DNA of 64,000 nucleotides from Euglena gracilis (lineage: Eukaryota > Euglenida > Euglenophyceae > Euglenales): positions 62,884,257 to 62,948,256 of the forward strand of contig CP154956.1 in assembly GCA_039621445.1 (NCBI GenBank). The letters are read 5' to 3'. The notes under the pieces are model-generated. The model searched no databases and was not told the DNA's origin. It was given only the letters and a program-made list of their open reading frames with translations. Below, one piece after another: positions 11,300 through 20,635 of this stretch. A program made the translations under genes and the position numbers. Positions within the stretch are counted from its first letter, which is position 1; the number at the start of each line of letters is the position of its first letter.

Positions 11300-11720
11300 G
11301 GAAGCCCGTCAGGTAATCGCAGCGTTTCGTGTGCCCACACACCAGCAGCACCTCCACTGGCCACTGTGTTTCTCTGCAACCCTGGTCGACCCTGTCAAAA
11401 AATTTGGTTTTTGCGGGAAATGTCATGGACATGAGGGTCATTTTTTTTGGCCTGTGGGTACCAAACCATGTATTTCCACTGAGGTACCACCAAAACCGCG
11501 TGAGCCTGGTCTGTCTGAATTTTTTTGATAACCTCGGGGATTTTGTCGACGGTGGGTTGATCCACAGGAGGCTGCCCTGCCATTTTTTTGGAAGGAATCT
11601 GTGCCGTGTGGGTTGTCTGGTCCCCCCCGGGAACCGCTGGTCCTGTTTTTTGGTGAGGGCATCCACCTGTGGTTGCAAACCGAAGTGTCAGATGATTTTT
11701 TTCACAAAAATGTTCTGCGC
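11300..11720 (-). pseudogene. Dam-like N6-adenine-methyltransferase-type domain, element C
   Basis: Across a frameshift near 11565, the minus strand reads QVDALT, then KKWQGSLLWINPP, then VDKIPEVIKKI and HAVLVVPQWKYMVWY. This series (VDA, W...NPP, VLVVP.W...W) resembles the Dam-like domain carried after RNase H by many DIRS elements, with NPP as the catalytic-type motif. Here it sits upstream of the protease in a gypsy-type element. The C5-type segment follows within about 200 bases. Assignment rests on motif pattern only. Confidence 0.5.
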
Positions 11721-11968
11721 GTAGCACTGTTTGGTGATCCAACGGGAGGCCGCCCGACCCAACCTGCAGCTAGACTCCTCCCGTGGCCCCTGAGTCTTTG
11801 TTTTTTTGTCTTCGTCCGTTTTGTGCTTCCTTGTCTGAACACCTGGATCACTTACCTCCCTCCGTTCGCTATTTCTGCTGCGGTAATGGCTCCTTTCTGT
11901 CCCCGCTGTTCGGTTTGTTTACTCAGAAAGTCACCCCTATCGTCCCCTCCCTCCTTACCGCAGCTGCA

Positions 11969-12277
11969 TCACTTCTGTCCCTGGGCAGCAACCTGCTGTC
12001 CAGTCTGTGTTGCTGCCGTTTTCTGTGCCCACCGCGGTGGCTGTGGACACTCCCGTTTTGAAATGTCCCGGCTGTTCACAGTTGTAAAACTGTCCTTCAT
12101 CTGGAGGTGGTACGTATCTGGGCTGTCTGTCTGACCTAGAGTTCTGTGTCGACTGCCAGGGCGGTTGTCTCTTTCCTTAATTTCCGTTCCCGCTCCCCTT
12201 CCCAGACCCTTTTCCCTAGCCTTGGTCAGGATACAAAACCTGTCCCTTGCCTTTTTTTTCCCGTTGCTGTAATCCAC
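11969..12277 (-). pseudogene. Nucleocapsid region of element C with decayed zinc knuckle
   Basis: Near 12045-12090 the minus strand reads FYNCEQPGHFKTGV, which aligns to the C-x2-C-x4-H-x4-C knuckle with the first and last cysteines lost. Flanking sequence is basic and Gln/Pro-rich in short frames. The position between capsid and pol fits a nucleocapsid. It would have bound element RNA in the particle. Confidence 0.45.
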
Positions 12278-12584
12278 AGTGGTCCAGCCGGCCTAGTTTT
12301 GGCCCAGATTTTGACTCTGTCCCTGATTGTAGGTAGCTGGGGGCTGGGGTTTTGGGGCACCCGAAGGCTGCCTTTCCTTTTCCGGAGTTGGTGGTCTGGG
12401 TTTTTGGGAATTGGAACGGGAACAGGCAGGTGGTCGTTTTACTTCTGGGTCAGGAAGAATTGTTTTCTTTCACCTCCCGGACATACCGCTTTTTGTCACT
12501 GGATCTTGATCCATGTTCCTGTGGCTGGTTCTGCCGTCCCCCGAAATTCTTTCCGAACGTGACAGATTGTTCCTGACATCTCAG

Positions 12585-13303
12585 TTATGTTTCCAGATTT
12601 GCAAACATCTCCTCCAGGGACAGCTTTGTTTGTTCCACTGTGAATTTGGGTTGATGTCCTGAGGCCAGGGCTGTGCCGTTCTTCATCATCAGCAGCTGGG
12701 ATGCCGTGCTGCCGTTCAGGCTGACTATGAAATCAGTTCTGTCAGCTGCCACGAGGAAATTTTCAGCCCCAAGTGTGGCTGCCACCAGTCATGTTACGTC
12801 TTACCTGGTTGCGTCTGGGACCCAGGTACGTTTGTCAGCCCCTTCAATTTCATGGTGGGTCTGCCTTGGTTCCTACTGTCTTGTTCATGAATGCATTTTC
12901 TGCGCATCATTTCAGGCAACCGTTCAGCGACCAATGCTTATGCATCGTCTGTGGAGGGGCGTTCCAACCGTCTGTAGAGCAATTTGAAGCGTGCTTCAAA
13001 CTCCCTCCATGCCCCCAGAGTTCAATCTCACCTGGGTTTCAAGTTTTTCAGCTCCTCCTTTATTGAGAGCTGGGTGTCCCATTCGTACTTTCGGCAAAGC
13101 CAATTCCAAAGTTCCTGATACCTGATTTTATCTCCCCGTCCTTGTCGCCGCTGGATCTCCAGCCTGCCCGTCCCGTCAAGGCTTCCCTCCAAAATTGTTA
13201 GTTTCCTGTCACCTGTGAGGGGTCCCTGGCCGGCTGGCAATCTGTGCAACAGCAGAGTCAGAAAGAGGAAAACCCAGGGCCACAAAACACAGCAGGTCCC
13301 CAA
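12585..13303 (-). pseudogene. Capsid-like Gag region of element C
   Basis: One frame carries KLTILEGSLDGTGRLEIQRR and YQELWNWLCRKYEWDTQLSI, then KEELKNLK. The pattern 'L.G.A...Y..L...L...Y......KEEL..LK' is usual for the retrotransposon Gag capsid region. A second frame downstream (FTVEQTKLSLEEMFANLET) continues the gag. A 250-bp gap in another frame separates them. No precise family assignment is possible by eye. Confidence 0.5.
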
Positions 13304-14266
13304 TTCGGCAGCACATACACACCCATTTTTCGTTTGAGGTCAGAAACGGTTGTCGCCACAGTGGCAGCACAGGCTGCGTCCTCCATTGGGCTGTTGATGG
13401 GATCAGTGGGTGCAGCCATGACAAAAGACCTGGTCAGACTGTTTTTGATTTACAAACGGTTCCCTCTCCAGTCGTTGCTGGTGTTCCAGCAGTGCGTCTG
13501 TCGGTTTCGGTCGAGTTTGAAAAGGTTGGGCGTCAGCTGAAAGTTCAAACACGGGTTGGGGTTTGGGAGGTTGGGTCTTTGAAACGGGGGGGTCCTGTCA
13601 GATTGAAAGTTATTTAATCTCTTCTTGTACCGTTTGCACCATTAGGGTTTGTAGGTCAGGGAGGTACCAACCCACACCTGGCACAGGTTCTCGGGGCCCT
13701 CCAGTCCCCTCCTGGAGCTGTCCTGGGGGTCCTCAGGTCCCCTCCCTGGGCTGGGTTAGGGGGCTTTGGGGACTAGAGACCCACGTTGGGGTCACTGCCT
13801 GTGGAGCCGAGGCTGCTGGCTGTGGTGCAGAGGCCGCTGGCTGGGGTCCCCCCAACCCCATCAGTTCTGCCCAAGCCTCCGGCTGGGGCCCAGTTGCAGC
13901 CACTGCCCCGTGATGGTTGTGGCTGGGCCTTGGAATCGCTGCCTTGCTGCAGCAGCTGACTGGGGTTCTTGGGTGTTACAGGAAGCCAGTGACCAGGCCA
14001 GGTGGTTGGACATGTCATCCACACTGGCACAGACGGTAATCAAGGTGGGACGGTTGGAGGCACAGCTGACGGACCTCACCACAACGAACAACACTGAAGG
14101 AGACGCAAGACAGTGGAATTTGGCAGCAGCAGTGTAGAACGCTGACTGCTGAGATCCACAGTCAGAACTAACTGTGGCAAACCAAATGGGAGGAAACTGA
14201 GAAACGACTTAACGAACTGGCTGAACTGACACAAAAGACAAAAGAAATTATTGGAAACACTCAATC

Positions 14267-15103
14267 TTATTCTTTCTCGGCAGCCTCTAGCTCTGTCAGC
14301 GACCGGCGCCAACAGGGGACGGGGATAACCCCAGAAACCCGAGCCACTAGGCCAGTGGGCCAGTTGTCCAGACGGACCACAGAACCGCCAAACGGGAAGG
14401 GGCAACCTGTCTTGAAAACCCATTTTTGGAATTCTCCGAGCACCCTTCTGAAGGTTTGGGCTGATTCCTCCACTTTGTGTCCCAGCCGTGTAATTTCCTG
14501 GTTCGGGCGGTCAAATCTTCTTTTGTTTTCATCGTTCGAGGCCAGTGCGTCCATACGTCTGGTCAAGGTGGTGACTTCCTTTGAAAGTTTGGTCATCCGC
14601 TGTTCCAGTGTTTGGTCCCGTTGCCCCTCAAACAGTTCTTCCACCCTTCCCTTCAGGCCTTTCACTTCCTTGGTAAAAAGTTCTTGTGTTTTTTTAACCA
14701 TAGGGTTCAGTTCTTTGAGCGTCTCATCACAGTTGCCTGTCAGTGTCCCAACCTGGCGTTCTGTCTCTGCCTCCCGTTATTTCACCTCCCGTTGACTTTC
14801 ATCCAACCCAGCCATTGTCTGTTCGACCCCCTGCATCCGCATCTGCAATTCTTGTAGCACCTGCTCGTTTTGTTTCTGCTGACAGAGTAGTCCTATGAGA
14901 TGCTGCCCCTGGGTCTGTGTGCTGGACCCTGCCACTTGCAGCAAACCCTGGAACCCATTAATTTTTTCGTCCTGCAGCCCAGCGATCACCTTCAGGTCCC
15001 AAAACTGTTGTCCCAGGTTCTCAAAGTGCTCCTGGTACAGTCTGTTTTGATTCATTACCATCCCCTCCAAGTTTTCAGTTACCGTGCCCTTGTTTGTGGA
15101 CAA
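14267..15103 (-). pseudogene. Coiled-coil N-terminal Gag region of element C
   Basis: Two adjoining frames (108 and 144 codons) are rich in Glu, Gln, Lys and Leu with heptad-like spacing: QNRLYQEHFENLGQQF, KQNEQVLQELQMRMQGVEQT, LFTKEVKGLKGRVEELF, MTKLSKEVTTLTRRMD. Coiled-coil segments of this kind are common at Gag N-termini. They are separated by one break near 14740. The stretch 13.43-14.26 kb between this and the capsid-like part has no convincing frame. Confidence 0.45.
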
Positions 15104-16687
15104 CTCTTCATACCCACCTTCTGTTCGCCATACCAGCGTTCTGTCCGTTCCCCCTGTGTAATCAGCTGCTGTTCCAAGCGTGTAAACTGTAGTTCTGTGG
15201 AGTTTTAAAGTCGTTGAAGCACCTCTGTGGTTTTCTGGTTCACAGTTTCAGTGGCTCGCCTGAAAGTGTGGAATTCGTGCTGAAGTTCCGTCATTTTCTG
15301 TACGAAACTGGACCACCAGGTTGTGTCGGCAAAACTAGTCATAATGTTCTGGTTCCACCACAGGTTCCAGCACCCCTGCACCGTTGACCTGGAAGCGGTC
15401 TTCGTTCGGGCTCTTTCTTACCGCTTCTAGGCTCAACAAATTCATTTTTTGGCTTCTCAAGCCGACTTGTGTCGGAAGTGTTTTCCCATTGTGGCCACCC
15501 CTGTGGCCGAAACTGGGCCATCATTTCCAAGGAGAGACTTCCCAGTGGACCCCCTTTTTGGGTGAAATTTGGCCTGTGGTTGCTTGAGTTTTTTTATGGC
15601 CATCCCCCTGCCCCTTTTCCCACAGATGAGGAGGAACGGAGCAGGCAAACCCCCATCTCTTGGCTGGATTGGTTGCTCTCAATTTGTGGACTTTCCATTT
15701 GCAAATGTAATTCCAAATTCAATTCTTTATTCTAATTGATTGTAATTTCCATAACAAACGCAATGGTACAACAGGTAAGGAGGAAAACCCTGTGAGCAAA
15801 AAGTGATTTTGACGCCCTTGATGGGCAGTAAAATTTAGTTTTGAGTGCGCTTATTCCTAAGCGCTCTCAAAACCCAAATTCTGACCCATTGCATCAAAAT
15901 CAACCAACCCAGGTCTAAATCAAGGTTTACCCGTTGATTTTGATAAATTGTGCTGAAATAAATCATTATTGAGCCTGGCAAACCCCTGCAAAAAATCTGG
16001 GAATTCAAGCTCCAATCTCAGAAAAATCTGTTCCAAGTGCTTGCAAGCGCTCTCACCAAATCCAAAAATTTTCCCTTAAAACCAAAGGATAAATGCACGA
16101 AAAGCTTAAACTGTGCCAAAATAATCACAAAATCACCATTTCAGAATACCTAGCATCACTCAATCACTCTCCTTGCACAACCAACCCATGGGTGCCTTGG
16201 GAGAGGAAATTTAAGGAAAATGCTTTGGCAGCCTTGAAGTTATTAAAAGGGGAAAACTCCGCCGCCCGGCCGTCGACCTCAAAAGGTCGTCACTCCCTCC
16301 CTTACGACGACGGTTGGGGGTTTCACCCCCCTCCTTCTCTATTTCCTTGTGATGGGAATGAATGACAATTTGAATTTTTGCAACACAATTGTTATAACGT
16401 TGTTCGGTAATGTGAATCTGTGGCGGAACGGTGTTAAGGAATCTGTCAGGCAATAGGTTCCATTCCAACCACACCGAGCCCCCCCACCACATTTCTCACC
16501 ACCGCGAAAAGAAACGGGGGTCCAATACCACTCTCTTCTACCTTCAAAGCTTAGGAAGGTGCAAATTCATTTTTTGTACATTCAACCACACCTTTTCATT
16601 TCCAAGGGACTCTGTGGTTGGTGCGTGCACAGGGGATTCACAGGAGCCAGAAACTACAAACCCAATTCTGTTTTGTTAATTGTGCGA
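15104..16687. other. No gene seen; junction between elements C and F
   Basis: AT-richer sequence with scattered stops in all frames. It should contain the 5' LTR and primer site of C and the broken end of F. I found no 'ctgctacca' (reverse initiator-tRNA site) and no repeat pair that would mark an LTR. A short palindromic stretch lies near 16270-16300 ('gtcgacctcaaaaggtcgtc'). Confidence 0.4.
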
Positions 16688-17159
16688 TTAATGGGATTTC
16701 CCTGCATCCCACTCGTACAAGAAAGTCAGATTAGTGTTGTCAAACACGAGAGCCTTATGGTGTGGGAACACACCCGAACCATGTTCGGCTAACCATGGAA
16801 ATGATAATACAGCATTTAACTCAATATCCGCGAGGCAGATATACGCTTCAAGGAACAAGGTCTGGGTGCCCCCCTGCCCGGTACCCCTGCGTTGAAGAAC
16901 CCAACTCCAACCTAATACGCTGGTCGCCCCATAAAACACATTGTCCCTTTGCAGCCAGCAGCCCAATCGGCATTCGTGGTGACATGGCCAAATGTTTTGG
17001 GACGATGGACCTTTTTACCAGTTTCACCTGGGCTCCCGTGTCCACCAAAACCTTGAACTGCCTGGTATCTCCGTTAGGGAAATATGTCTGTGATAGCATA
17101 AAAAATGGCAGCTTGTTTTCAATGGGCAACACCTTATTAACCTTCAAGGTGTTGGCCAA
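16688..17159 (-). pseudogene. Retropepsin-like protease of element F
   Basis: The frame contains FKVLVDTGAQVKLVKRSIVP (catalytic D-T-G) and, after a frame change near 16900, ADIELNAVLSFPWLAEHG, the counterpart of the 'ILG.PWL' block. The spacing between the two agrees with the protease of element C. An upstream NKVLPIENKLPFF segment lies close to the end of the methyltransferase-like domain. No RT follows. Confidence 0.75.
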
Positions 17160-17299
17160 ATGACAACAACGGTCCGGAATTTCCCATTACTCAAAATCCT
17201 GGGAATTTTGGGATATTTCTTTGGGCTGGCACCCAGAATATACCCAGCATTCAGGAGAAAATCAATCACCAGGGGGGTACTCTTCTTTTTTGTCGGCGG

Positions 17300-17994
17300 G
17301 AAAACTTCATTTTTCTGCCCCCAACTATTCACGGTGCCGGAACTGCGCACTGTCTCCCATCACCAGCTTAGTACACGATTCGCCATCGCACAACACCTAC
17401 CGTGATTGTGAAAAGGCTGGGCAGCACCAGAAACGTGTGGGCTTCTATAACCCCAATCCGAAACTGACAATAATCAATATCGATATACTGCAGATTTTTC
17501 ACCACCTCCCTATTTCACAAAAGACCAGTGCGGGGGTTCTCCAACCACCACAACTTTGGCTTAAAAAAAATTATAATTTGCAGGGCTTTCTCCACCAGGG
17601 CATCCGCCTGGGAGAAATGCTGTGGCCTGGGGTTATAAGCTGTGGAATAAGTACTGCAGGGGGTACTAGCGGCAATAAGCTCAAAAAATCCAACCACGTA
17701 TCGCCTGTAGTCCCAGGTTAAAGTATCTGTGTGTGAGTGGAAGTCCGTCCAAGGAGGATAGTCTGTCAAAACTTCACACCCCCGTTCTACCAACCGCCTT
17801 CCCACTGAACCTGTGCAACCGGGTAAATCTAATGCCTGAGGTCGCTGAGCAGATAGCAGGGGGTTGGGCTTTGGTAGGTTTGAATGCAAAATGACTTTTG
17901 AACGTTTTCCCTCCATCCAGGAGAATCGTGTCCGATTAAAAAATCTCGGGGGCTGATCCAAAGTATGTTGTTCACCACACCCTGAATCAGCCAA
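17300..17994 (-). pseudogene. C5-cytosine-methyltransferase-like domain, element F
   Basis: Motifs appear in the order expected of a phage-type C5 methyltransferase: a SAM-binding loop LDLPGCTGSVGRRL (about 17843-17795), an acidic strand end EVLTDYPPWTDFHSHTD, a Pro-Cys nucleophile block LIAASTPCSTYSTAYNP (about 17680-17625), LWWLENPRTGLL (about 17550-17515), then after a stop DIDYCQF, and in a shifted frame KPTRFW and LCDGESCTKL. The cysteine of the PC motif and the ENP motif are kept. Two breaks (near 17515 and 17455) make this copy non-functional. It lies between nucleocapsid and protease. Captured DNA methyltransferases are known in retrotransposons of dinoflagellates and charophyte algae. 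Confidence 0.7.
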
Positions 17995-18111
17995 AAAATC
18001 CTGGGCAGCCCAGTTTTTTAAATCACAAATATTTACACGGTTTTCCTCACAGGGGGTAGATACCCGGCTATGGGCAGCCCCCCACCCCTTCTCATACTGC
18101 CCCTGGCCCCC

Positions 18112-18528
18112 CTATTGGGCCCAAGGGGAAGAAGGGGTGGTCCCACCCCCTTTTGACCATGCACCCCCCTTGCCCGAGGAATTTCGCTGAGTGGCTGGCT
18201 GCGCTTTACCCTTGGGCTGCCCCTTGTCGTTTCCATTATTTAACCAAACTTCCTTAGACCTAGCAAGGGACTCACTCGGCGGCTTGTCACACGCATAAAA
18301 AAAATGTTCGGGCTCCCCACAGTTGAAGCATGGATATGGCGACCAGCCCCGACCCGGTGCCTGCGGGTTCCAGGTCTGCCCTCCCTTGCCTTGCCCGGCA
18401 GGGGGTGCTGGACTTTGGGTCCGTGGCCGTGAAGCCGCTGCTGGCCGCGAAGCTGAAGAAAAAGGACCTGCCACGCGGGGCTGGCTGGGCTGGCCCCTTA
18501 TCCCCCTTTGCAGCTGGCTGTGGGGCAA
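18112..18528 (-). CDS. Nucleocapsid region of element F with intact CCHC knuckle
   Basis: The 138-codon frame carries CFNCGEPEHFFYACD (about 18329-18285), a perfect C-x2-C-x4-H-x4-C zinc knuckle. It is embedded in Pro/Ala/Gly/Lys-rich sequence with several tryptophans (GGQTWNPQAPGRGW upstream). Such nucleocapsids bind element RNA and act as chaperones in reverse transcription. It follows the gag capsid frames and precedes the methyltransferase-like domain. Confidence 0.7.
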   Translation of the reverse strand: MPHSQLQRGIRGQPSQPRVAGPFSSASRPAAASRPRTQSPAPPAGQGKGGQTWNPQAPGRGWSPYPCFNCGEPEHFFYACDKPPSESLARSKEVWLNNGNDKGQPKGKAQPATQRNSSGKGGAWSKGGGTTPSSPWAQ

Positions 18529-18689
18529 ATTTTGAGGTTTGACCCTGCCCTCCGGCTGTTGGTGCTGACATGGATGTTGGGGACACCAGGGGGGCTTGGC
18601 CTTTTTCCAACACCGGTATATTCTTTGAGCATTTTGTTGCCGATTTGTTGAATAATCTGGGAAAATGGTGCTGATTCAAAGCCAAATAC

Positions 18690-19231
18690 GGCTTCTCCCG
18701 AACTCTAAATTGTCGGCAAAAGCAAACAGTTACTCAACGGTGGTTAGTTCTTCCACGAATTCGACATCGAGGAAGATTTTCATTCCCTGCAATTTCCTTC
18801 CATTTACGGCTGTTAATTTCAGTACCTCCTCCGAGAACTGAAGTAAATACGGCAAGTGGCACCAGGGTTCTTGATCAAAACTTTCCGTGGATCAATGCCC
18901 GTGAACCGCAGTGATCAATCCCAGTGATCTGGCTCACACTCCTTTTAATCTCATCCACCGTGGGATTTAGTATCCCTGTGAGCCTGACAATGGGTTGTTT
19001 TTTTTTTTTTACTGGCTCGGTTATCCTCCTCTTCTATGCAAAACTTGCTTAAGAAAAGGAAGAGCTCTTTCCAAACATAATCTCCGATCCTCCCCGGCTG
19101 TGGCATCCTTCACATGGTACAAGGCACTTCAAAATTTAATCCAAAATTCTTGCAGGTCAGCCCGGAACTGGGCTGGTCCTTCGGGTTTTTCCTCCTCCGT
19201 TTCTGCTCTGACCCATTCGCTGCTGTCCCAG
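18690..19231 (-). pseudogene. Gag of element F, downstream half
   Basis: Beginning exactly at the edge of inserted element G, the minus strand reads DSSEWVRAETEEEKPEGPAQ, then FRADLQEFWIKF. The sequence just outside the other LTR of G (24759 upward) ends GLNHNNDW in the matching frame, so G split one continuous gag frame. Later parts toward 18.7 kb are in other frames and contain many stops. Confidence 0.55.
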
Positions 19232-19853
19232 TGTCGGATGCCGCTGGCGTCGGCAGCCAAAAATTTCCCAGAAAATTCCCAAAACCCCCAAATAGGAATA
19301 ACCAAGCTATTCAACCACCACGCGAGTGGAATAGGAACCCCAGCAAATTCCGGGAAGAATTTGAGAATTCGATATGAGAATCACAGAAGCAGAAAAGTCA
19401 CCTGAGAATTGAACAATCAAAAGGATCAATTCAATTCTTTCAAGGAATCAAGGCATTGCTTTCCAACTTGTCCCTACCCACCAACAGCAGGTGAACACAA
19501 GGTACCTGCCCATCCTCTCAGCAAGGTTTGTCTTGTGCTGTTGATTTGCTCACCTAAGTAGGTGGGTTTGTTTGTCTTTGTTGCTTCCGCCTTTCAGTTG
19601 AAAAGTTCAAGTTGGAAAAAGGGGGAAAACCAACAGTGGAGGGAAAAAAAGATCCTACGCGGGGCAACTGGGGACCCCGGGTCGGGGGGGCACACCTCAC
19701 CCCCTTCACCGCCTGTTGATTTATTTTAAAACGGGGCCCAACTTGCCAACTGCCCTGGCCTGAGCCCACCAGGGCCAGAAAAGGGAAGTTACGGCCCCAG
19801 CGAAAGCGAAAGCAGCCCCCCCGGGCGGCGAGGGTCCTCGAAACCCCCCAACA
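19232..19853 (+). repeat. 5' LTR of element G
   Basis: Begins TGTCGGATGCCGCTGGCG and ends CCCCCCAACA. It matches 24139-24758 over its full length with scattered substitutions and small indels. A thymine/guanine-rich stretch and 'agatcctacgcggggcaact' are shared by both copies. Confidence 0.9.
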
Positions 19854-20635
19854 TGGTATGCAGAGGTGGCTTCACTGACTCTGTCAGTGAAGAAATTTTT
19901 GATTCTGTTGATGACAAACCAGAACCCCCCAACATGGTTAGCAGAATCTGTTCCAATCTTGAAGGCGGTTCTTCAACTCTGAATGGTGAAACGGAAACAG
20001 ATGACCATCCTCTTGTTTTTGAGGATTCTGACAGTGAAAATTTTGAGGAAGGATTCAACCAGCGTGAGCCCAGTCATCTTGAGAGACTTCCTCTGACTGT
20101 TTGGCGTCAGAGGATTGAATTACGACTTGCGCAAATTGACAAAACTGTCCAAGGTTGGTGTTTTGACCTTGACACCCGTTTTGAGAAATATTGTGTGTCC
20201 CTGTTTGAGAGAGACAAGGCTCTGACAAAACAGCTGGTTGACGTGCAGTGTTTATTAAGTGTGGCAAAAGAAGAAATAGGACGATTGGCGGAACAAATTA
20301 GAATTTTGGAACTGCTAATCGCTGAAAATCTGCAGCTCAGTGAAACAAAGTTGCCAAGTCCAGAAAATTTTCTGTCTGTGAATCTAAATTCTGGACATTC
20401 TGGACATGTCACGAATTTGCAAACATCATCAGTGTCTTCTGAAAAATCTTCCTCAGATTTTGCTGCACAGCCAAGAAAATTCAGACAGACGAAAAGATTC
20501 TGGAGGCCTGCCAAAACTAGCTGGAACGACTTTGAATTTTTGTGGCCAAGTTGGTTTCATGATTGGTGGGGTTGGGACTGGCATTTAAATCCACGGAACA
20601 GCTGGGGGTGGTTTCCACCATATCAGTGGTGGTAG
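19853..20635 (+). CDS. Gag-like coiled-coil protein of element G
   Basis: A 260-codon intact frame. Its ATG overlaps the last base of the 5' LTR and the primer-binding site, which is unusual. The first 80 residues are acidic (SENFEEGFNQREPSH). Residues about 85-165 look alpha-helical and coiled-coil-like (IELRLAQIDKTVQG, LVDVQCLLSVAKEEIGRLAE). A Ser-rich linker leads to a basic, Trp-rich tail (RKFRQTKRFWRPAKTSWND, SWGWFPPYQWW). There is no zinc knuckle. Being the only ORF in the element, a Gag-like or RNA-binding role is inferred. I know no matching family. Confidence 0.55.
   Translation: MVCRGGFTDSVSEEIFDSVDDKPEPPNMVSRICSNLEGGSSTLNGETETDDHPLVFEDSDSENFEEGFNQREPSHLERLPLTVWRQRIELRLAQIDKTVQGWCFDLDTRFEKYCVSLFERDKALTKQLVDVQCLLSVAKEEIGRLAEQIRILELLIAENLQLSETKLPSPENFLSVNLNSGHSGHVTNLQTSSVSSEKSSSDFAAQPRKFRQTKRFWRPAKTSWNDFEFLWPSWFHDWWGWDWHLNPRNSWGWFPPYQWW
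19854..19945 (+). promoter_or_regulatory. Tandem initiator-tRNA-like primer-binding sites, element G
   Basis: TGGTATGCAGAGGTGGCTTC begins directly after the LTR-ending CA and resembles the complement of the 3' end of initiator tRNA-Met (TGGTAGCAGAGGATGG) with one inserted base. Eighty-one bases on, the junction is repeated: CCCCCCAACA followed by TGGTTAGCAGA. The second copy (19935-19945) thus repeats both the LTR tail and the primer site. Confidence 0.6.

Larger units (their letters stand above)
7292..15103 (-). mobile_element. Element C: degenerate Ty3/gypsy chromovirus
   Basis: Read on the minus strand, the order is coiled-coil gag, capsid-like region, degenerate zinc knuckle, Dam-like and C5-methyltransferase-like segments, retropepsin, reverse transcriptase, RNase H remnant, integrase and chromodomain. 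This is the Ty3/gypsy order (PR-RT-RH-IN), and the C-terminal chromodomain places it with the chromoviruses. The coding sequence changes frame many times, and most of the RT thumb and RNase H is deleted near 9405, so the copy is dead. I could not find its LTRs or primer site by eye. Confidence 0.85.

Noticed and set aside
16093-16365. 90-codon plus-strand ORF starting MHEKLKLCQNNHK
   Set aside because: No homology or domain pattern and no context; it lies in the AT-rich junction between two element remnants.
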